From: Oscillospiraceae bacterium
Lineage (GTDB): Bacteria > Bacillota > Clostridia > Oscillospirales > Oscillospiraceae
Assembly (NCBI GenBank): GCA_017416445.1
Contig: JAFQCJ010000034.1
Coordinates: 1-63,083, forward strand
DNA: 63,083 nt
Reading direction: 5' to 3'
In this document: positions 59,288 to 63,083 of the stretch, piece after piece
How the letters are laid out: each line of letters begins with the position of its first letter
Position numbering within the stretch: the stretch's first letter is position 1
Notes under the pieces: generated by a model
What the model was told of the DNA's origin: nothing
What the model saw: the letters and a program-made list of their open reading frames with translations, nothing else
The model's database searches: none
Translations under genes and position numbers: made by a program

Positions 59288-60493
59288 GTGGCACAGACGG
59301 TAAAAATTTGTATGTTGGGCGGATGTTCCGTGTCCTGCGGCGGGCGTTGTATCGACGACAATGCCAACCGTATGAAGAAGGTGTGGCTGTTGTTGGCTTA
59401 CCTCATCTGCAACCGCAAGCGGCATATTACGCAGGAGCAGTATTTGACGCTGCTGCAGGGTGCCGGAGGGGAGAGCTCTGCTGACCCCGGCGGTAAGCTC
59501 AAGGCTATGTTCTACCGTGTGCGCACTATGCTGGCCCCTGTGCGGGGTACGGAGGCCGCGGAGTGGATCGTCCGTGGTGAGAGTGGTTACGGTTGGAATA
59601 AGGAAGTGCCGGTGTGGCTGGATGTGGAGGAGTTTGAGTCCCTCTGCCGCCGCGGCGCTGTAGCGGAGGATGGAGAAAACCGTCTTGAGATCTACCGTGA
59701 GGCACTTTCCCTCTACTGCGGCGACTTTCTGCCCAAGCTCTCCATGGAACCCTGGGTCATGCCGCTGAACGCCTATTATCATCGTATGTACCTCGACACA
59801 GCGGAGGAGACACTGTCTCTGCTGCTGGAGAAGGGGGAGTATACCGAGGCGGCCCAACTGTGTGAAAAGGCCATTGCCCTGGAACCCTACAGCGAGGAAC
59901 TGTACAATTGCTATATGCGCGCCCTCATTGCCCTGGAGCGCCGCAGCGATGCGGTCCGCGCCTATGAGGAGATGAGTGAGGGGCTGTTCTCTTCCTTCGG
60001 TGTGATGCCCTCAGACGAGAGCCGCAGGCTCTACCGGGAGGCCATGCGGGAGGCCGCCATGCCGGCGGTGGACGGTACCGCTATCCGCGATCATCTCAGC
60101 GAGAAGAGTGATCGGGGCGGCGCCATGCAGTGTGAATATGACTTCTTCCGTCTCGTCTATCAGATGCAGGCCCGCAGTATCGCCCGCAGCGGCGAGGTGG
60201 TGCATATCGCCCTGTTCTCTATCCACGGTCACCGCGGGAAGGAGTTGCCCCGCCGCAGTCTTGATCTGGCGCTGAATAATCTGGAAGAGCTGCTGCTGAG
60301 CAATCTGCGGCAGGGAGATTTGGTGTCCCGCTGCAGTGCCTCTCAGGTGGTGGTGATGCTGCCGCAGGCCAACTACGAGAACGCCGTGATGGTCTGTCAG
60401 CGTTTGGAGAAGGCCTTTGAACGGCGCTATCCCCACTCTCCGGCAAAGCTTCACTTTACAGTGCAGCCCCTGGAGCCCAGGGAGAACAAGTAA
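59288..60493 (+). CDS. BTAD-domain (SARP-like) transcriptional regulator
   Basis: A 401-residue regulator. Residues 5-95 form an OmpR-like winged helix (MLGGCSVSCGGRCIDD; KKVWLLLAYLICNRKRHITQEQ). About 100-245 is a bacterial transcriptional activation domain with TPR-like helices (YTEAAQLCEKAIALEPYSEELY). The C-terminal 120 residues (RQGDLVSRCSASQVVVMLPQANYENAVMVCQRLE) look like a degenerate GGDEF domain without a GGDEF active site. The GTG start follows GGAGG. It lies divergent to the pilus-like operon and convergent with the sortase gene, so both are candidate targets. Confidence 0.87.
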   Translation: MAQTVKICMLGGCSVSCGGRCIDDNANRMKKVWLLLAYLICNRKRHITQEQYLTLLQGAGGESSADPGGKLKAMFYRVRTMLAPVRGTEAAEWIVRGESGYGWNKEVPVWLDVEEFESLCRRGAVAEDGENRLEIYREALSLYCGDFLPKLSMEPWVMPLNAYYHRMYLDTAEETLSLLLEKGEYTEAAQLCEKAIALEPYSEELYNCYMRALIALERRSDAVRAYEEMSEGLFSSFGVMPSDESRRLYREAMREAAMPAVDGTAIRDHLSEKSDRGGAMQCEYDFFRLVYQMQARSIARSGEVVHIALFSIHGHRGKELPRRSLDLALNNLEELLLSNLRQGDLVSRCSASQVVVMLPQANYENAVMVCQRLEKAFERRYPHSPAKLHFTVQPLEPRENK

Positions 60494-60503
60494 CAGATAG
60501 TCC

Positions 60504-60541
60504 CAAGGGGAGTCGATACCGGTGGTATCGGCTCCCTTGTT
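60504..60541. terminator. Bidirectional terminator between regulator and sortase genes
   Basis: AAGGGGAGTCGATACC pairs with GGTATCGGCTCCCTT (one bulge and a G-U) around GGT. Confidence 0.85.
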
Positions 60542-60544
60542 GTA

Positions 60545-61363
60545 TTATCGGGGCAGAATGCCATCCAGCACGGCCTGTACCACCAGGCGCAGATCCTTCT
60601 GGTTACCGGTGCAGGTGGAGAGGGTGAGAACATGGTCCTGGGCCGTGACGGAGAGGGGCATGGTCACGCTGGATTGGGTCAGATAGTTGGCAATGGCGTG
60701 TTCCCGGGCGGCATCGTCGGCAAAGGAGAGGCGGTAGGTGTCGGAGGAGATAGAGGCCTCGTAGCACGCGAAGACGGCATAGCGCAGCACCGCGCCGTCA
60801 ATGGCAATGTAGAGATAGGGGAAGGTCTCCGGCACATCCTGCCACTGGTATTTATGCAGTTCTGCAAACATGGAGCCGTCCGCCATACTGTGACCGTAGA
60901 CGATGGTATTGAAGTCGGTGAAGTCGGGGCTGTTGTGCTGCTCGAGGAAGATGGAGCCGGCCACATTGGGGCTGCCATCCCAGGCGTGATAGAGATAGTC
61001 GATGTTGTCGTGGCTGCGCATAAGGGGATAGGAGATGACGCTGCCGGGGATGTGAAGCCAGCCCAGCACATCGGTGTTGGTTTGCCGCAGCGCAGTGATG
61101 TCCACCGTCTGCAGGAAGGCGTCGGCCTGGTCAAGAGAAAAGGCGGGCAGGGCAGGCAGGGAGGATACCGGTGGCGTTGCCGCTGCAGGGACAGACGCCT
61201 CCTCGGTGATCTGGCTCTGTGCCATGGCGGCGGCCATAGCCTCTTCATAGATGGCCCGGGCTTTGCGTTTATCCAGTGTCTGCTCCACCATCAGACCGGT
61301 GGTAACGATAAAGGTCACAGCCAGCAGAAAGCTGACAATACGGCGCAGTTCTCCTTTTCTCAT
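60545..61363 (-). CDS. srtB: Class B sortase
   Basis: A 272-residue membrane-anchored transpeptidase. The N-terminal helix (about 8-26) is followed by a linker and the sortase barrel with catalytic His158 (VYGHSM), Cys251 (LSTCTG) and Arg259 (KDLRLVVQ). The extra N-terminal helices and the order of motifs are those of class B. The two neighbouring proteins with VPQTGD signals are probable substrates. The ATG at 61363 follows GAGGAGG, whereas an upstream in-frame start at 61387 lies before this ribosome site. Confidence 0.92.
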   Translation of the reverse strand: MRKGELRRIVSFLLAVTFIVTTGLMVEQTLDKRKARAIYEEAMAAAMAQSQITEEASVPAAATPPVSSLPALPAFSLDQADAFLQTVDITALRQTNTDVLGWLHIPGSVISYPLMRSHDNIDYLYHAWDGSPNVAGSIFLEQHNSPDFTDFNTIVYGHSMADGSMFAELHKYQWQDVPETFPYLYIAIDGAVLRYAVFACYEASISSDTYRLSFADDAAREHAIANYLTQSSVTMPLSVTAQDHVLTLSTCTGNQKDLRLVVQAVLDGILPR

Positions 61364-61405
61364 GGGAGAGCCTCCTCTCATAGACAAAGTGGTATTCTTG
61401 AGGAG

Positions 61406-61473
61406 AGTATAGCATCACGGGGTGATAAAACCGGTGATATTTTTCTGTTTTCCTTTCAAAAAACGCAAAAAAC
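61406..61473 (-). promoter_or_regulatory. Promoter and shared upstream element of the sortase gene
   Basis: Minus strand: TGCTATACT extended -10 (TATACT at 61406-61411), CCGGTT at the -35 position (61429-61434, 17-bp spacing) and an A-rich upstream block up to 61473. The block 61427-61473 is about 93% identical to 62496-62541, upstream of the cell-wall protein gene. The non-consensus -35 implies an activator or alternative sigma factor. Confidence 0.7.
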
Positions 61474-61490
61474 GGATAAAGGCGCAGAAA

Positions 61491-61531
61491 AACAAATGCG
61501 TCCCGAGGGGTTGCCTCGGGACGCGTTTGTT
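61491..61531 (-). terminator. Terminator of the DUF11-like cell-wall protein gene
   Basis: An 18-bp stem (AACAAATGCGTCCCGAGG with CCTCGGGACGCGTTTGTT) and five-base loop, followed on the minus strand by TTTTTC. It also isolates the sortase promoter. Confidence 0.93.
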
Positions 61532-61569
61532 TTGAGGAGGATAGAGCATTTCGTTTTATAGAGCAGGTT

Positions 61570-62241
61570 TTATGCTTCCGTATCCTTCTTGCGGCGCAGA
61601 CCTGCAAGGACCAGGCCGGAGCCGGAGACGGCGGACAGAGTCAGCAGCACTGCGGAGAGATCGCCGGTCTGAGGAACGGCGGCCAGAGGCACCTCCTCAT
61701 CGAGAATGTCGATCACCTCTCCGCTGCCGGAGGGAGCTACCGGCTCACCGGAAGAGACCACAGGGGGCTCGACGGAGACGGGGTAGGCAACGGTGACGGT
61801 GGCAGCGGCGGTGCCCGTTTTCACCTCGTCGGACTCGGCGCTGTCGTCTACCAGATCGTTGTCATCCCAGCTGATATCCACGCTGTTGGTAAGGATACCG
61901 CTTTCCTCTGCAACAGAGGTGGGGTGATATTCGATGGTCTCACCGGGGCTGAGCATACGGATGGCACCGCTGAGGCCCACCAGATCATCATGGATCACCA
62001 CATTGTAGGCCACATAGTTGCTGGTGTTGGTGACGGTAATGGTCCAGGAGATGGTCTCGCCAATGTCGTAGACATTTTTATCGGCGGACTTGGTCACGCT
62101 CACAACGGGGTCGAAGTCGATAAGGGGAAGGGCAGGTTCGCTGTTCTGTGTTGCGAAGACCAGCTGCATGGTGCTCAGAGACAGCACCAGAGCCAGGATC
62201 ACCGTAAGGATCTTCTTACTGTACTTTCTTGTGTTAGCCAT
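61570..62241 (-). CDS. Cell-wall protein with DUF11-like domain and VPQTGD sorting signal
   Basis: A 223-residue surface protein. Signal peptide (residues 1-30, ending VFATQ), a DUF11-like beta domain (VTKSADKNVYDIGETISWTI to about 145), a Pro/Ser/Val-rich spacer, then VPQTGD, a hydrophobic helix and the basic tail RRKKDTEA. The motif is a variant of the (S/P)PxTG signal used by clostridial class B sortases, and the sortase gene is next door. The ATG at 62241 follows AAGGAG. Expression is predicted to depend on the c-di-GMP riboswitch in its leader. Confidence 0.9.
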   Translation of the reverse strand: MANTRKYSKKILTVILALVLSLSTMQLVFATQNSEPALPLIDFDPVVSVTKSADKNVYDIGETISWTITVTNTSNYVAYNVVIHDDLVGLSGAIRMLSPGETIEYHPTSVAEESGILTNSVDISWDDNDLVDDSAESDEVKTGTAAATVTVAYPVSVEPPVVSSGEPVAPSGSGEVIDILDEEVPLAAVPQTGDLSAVLLTLSAVSGSGLVLAGLRRKKDTEA

Positions 62242-62374
62242 TATTTCGTTCTCCTTTTCACGATTATTTGGGGGACGAAATATCGGCAGCCGCGCCGCCA
62301 TAGTCGGGGGAACCGTAGGCCGCTTGCTTTGCGTCCCGCCCTTTCGGACGGTTTGCCGTTTTCGGATATTTCTT
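62242..62374 (-). promoter_or_regulatory. Cyclic-di-GMP-I (GEMM-I) riboswitch with translational expression platform
   Basis: On the minus strand the leader reads GGCAAACC, a GAAA tetraloop hairpin, GGGACGCAAAGC, CGGCCTA and a third helix closing with CTGCCGAT, the conserved core of the c-di-GMP-I aptamer (about 62275-62372). P1 is GAAATATC paired with GATATTTC. The 3' strand of P1 continues as TATTTCGT, the exact complement of ACGAAATA directly before the ATG (62242-62249); pairing of these two would enclose the AAGGAG ribosome site (62251-62256). Ligand binding, by stabilising P1, would free it: a predicted ON switch. No terminator is present in the leader. Confidence 0.93.
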
Positions 62375-62474
62375 GTTAGATTTGTGTTTCTGGGGTGCCG
62401 GGATACGGGTGGGAGTGGATCATCCGGATACACCCCTCCTTTCATAATACGCGCGCTGCGCTTTCTTTACCTAT

Positions 62475-62541
62475 GTTATACCATGCCCCAGTAACAAAAC
62501 CGGTGATATTTTCCTGTTTTTCTTTCAAAAAAACAAAAAAC
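62475..62541 (-). promoter_or_regulatory. Promoter and shared upstream element of the riboswitch-controlled gene
   Basis: Minus strand: TATAAC (62475-62480) preceded by TGG (extended -10), CCGGTT at -35 with 17-bp spacing (62498-62503) and the conserved A-rich block to 62541. Same geometry as the sortase promoter at 61406-61473. The transcript start near 62468 gives a leader of about 225 bases. The 392-bp gap 62242-62633 is filled by the riboswitch, this promoter and the next terminator. Confidence 0.7.
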
Positions 62542-62558
62542 TTTATAACCGAAAAAGA

Positions 62559-62586
62559 AGGTGCCCCGAGATCACTCGGGGCACCT
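62559..62586 (-). terminator. Terminator of the terminal cell-wall protein gene
   Basis: AGGTGCCCCGAG pairs with CTCGGGGCACCT around ATCA; on the minus strand it is followed by TCTTTTTC. Confidence 0.92.
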
Positions 62587-62633
62587 GTATTGCATTGGGG
62601 TGGATAGTGACTCCCTATGCCCTGAAGAGTTTC

Positions 62634-63083
62634 TTACGCCTCCTCGTCCTTCTTGCGGCTCAGACCCACAAGGGCCAGACCGGAACCGGAGAAGGTGGAC
62701 AGGGCCAGCAGCAGGGTGGTGAGGTCGCCGGTCTGAGGAACGGCAGCCAGGGGCACATCCTCATCGATGATGTCGACCAGACCATCGTCATCGGAGGGAG
62801 GATTGTAATAGGGAGGCTGAGGATCGGGAACGGGGACGGGGATGGGCTCGGGATCGACGGGAGGCTCAGGATCGACGGGAGGCTCGGGATCGACAGGAGG
62901 CTCGGGATCGACGGGAGGCTCGGGATCGACGGGAGGCTCAGGATCGACGGGAGGCTCGGGATCGACGGGAGGCTCAGGATCAACAGGAGGCTCGGGATCG
63001 ACGGGAGGCTCGGGATCGACGGGAGGCTCGGGATCGACGGGAGGCTCAGGATCGACGGGAGGCTCGGGATCGACGGGAGGCTC
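62634..63083 (-). CDS. Cell-wall protein with (PVDPEP)n stalk and VPQTGD sorting signal (partial)
   Basis: The last 149 residues of a surface protein whose start is beyond the right edge. From the edge inward it consists of about 13 PVDPEP hexapeptides, then PIPVPVPDPQPPYYNPPSDD, VPLAAVPQTGDL, a hydrophobic helix and SRKKDEEA. The Pro-rich stalk would span the cell wall, and the sorting signal is nearly the same as in the neighbour (61570-62241), so the class B sortase is the likely anchor enzyme. No initiation codon or N-terminal domain can be seen. Confidence 0.88.
   Translation of the reverse strand, partial: EPPVDPEPPVDPEPPVDPEPPVDPEPPVDPEPPVDPEPPVDPEPPVDPEPPVDPEPPVDPEPPVDPEPPVDPEPPVDPEPIPVPVPDPQPPYYNPPSDDDGLVDIIDEDVPLAAVPQTGDLTTLLLALSTFSGSGLALVGLSRKKDEEA
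62851..63083 (-). repeat. 18-bp minisatellite coding for PVDPEP
   Basis: About 13 tandem 18-bp units (GGATCGACGGGAGGCTCG on the plus strand) with scattered G/A variants, continuing past the edge. Multiples of 18 keep the frame, so copy-number change alters stalk length only. Confidence 0.92.

Noticed and set aside
62851..63083. Tandem repeats as a CRISPR array
   Set aside because: Units are only 18 bp, contiguous without spacers, and encode a regular PVDPEP peptide in frame.

Overview
The window looks like chromosomal DNA of a moderately GC-rich Clostridia member, most likely Oscillospiraceae (Flavonifractor/Oscillibacter-like gut bacteria). The support is the gene content (CdaR-type regulator, FtsEX with a secreted M23 activator, greA-lysS, dprA-topA-trmFO, plsX-acpP-rnc, SipW-type signal peptidase, class B sortase, BTAD regulator), strong AGGAGG ribosome binding sites, many ATGA overlaps, and promoters close to TTGACA-17-TATAAT. 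The genus cannot be fixed from sequence alone.

Layout. 1-1.4 kb: remnant of an Agr-like two-component locus (kinase cut by the window edge, regulator with an internal in-frame deletion), then a small DUF4830-like lipoprotein. 1.4-9.3 kb: housekeeping genes (RsuA-type pseudouridine synthase, CdaR regulator, ftsE-ftsX-M23 hydrolase, an unknown gene, greA, lysS). 9.4-23.1 kb: a large surface-fibre cluster. It holds a SipW-like signal peptidase, four tandem paralogous exported proteins with near-identical signal peptides and a shared N-terminal module but different C-terminal modules (Ig-like plus a terminal Hint/intein-like domain, Ig-like only, and two parallel beta-helices), and a CnaB/SpaA pilin-like protein. 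23.1-36.1 kb: Nudix hydrolase, TrmH-family methyltransferase, dprA-topA-trmFO-plsX (all overlapping), acpP, rnc, uppP, ftsK/spoIIIE and an MBL-fold protein. 36.1-41.3 kb: Na/Pi symporter, MATE exporter, a small unknown gene, Na/Ca exchanger and two tRNA-Ser genes.

41.5-54.3 kb is a catabolic island. It starts at the 3' end of a tRNA-Pro gene and ends at a perfect 55-bp copy of that tRNA 3' end plus its terminator. It carries a DeoR regulator with candidate operators, two HAD phosphatases, a complete Dpp/Opp ABC importer, an ornithine cyclodeaminase-family enzyme, an octopine/nopaline dehydrogenase-family enzyme and an FGGY kinase, which together suggest use of an opine-like amino-acid conjugate. 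No integrase is visible.

54.3-63.1 kb is a second surface region. It contains a minus-strand operon with a transglutaminase-like lipoprotein, a GspF/PilC platform, four small membrane-anchored pseudopilin-like proteins without a prepilin peptidase motif, and a PilT-type ATPase; then a BTAD (SARP-like) regulator, a class B sortase and two cell-wall proteins with VPQTGD sorting signals. One of these is preceded by a clear cyclic-di-GMP-I riboswitch whose P1 strand can alternatively mask the ribosome binding site. The sortase and this substrate share an almost identical promoter element, so they form a likely co-regulated pair. The parts most worth pursuing are the Hint-ended fibre protein in the SipW cluster, the tRNA-Pro island, the c-di-GMP-controlled sortase substrate and the PilT-only pilus-like operon.
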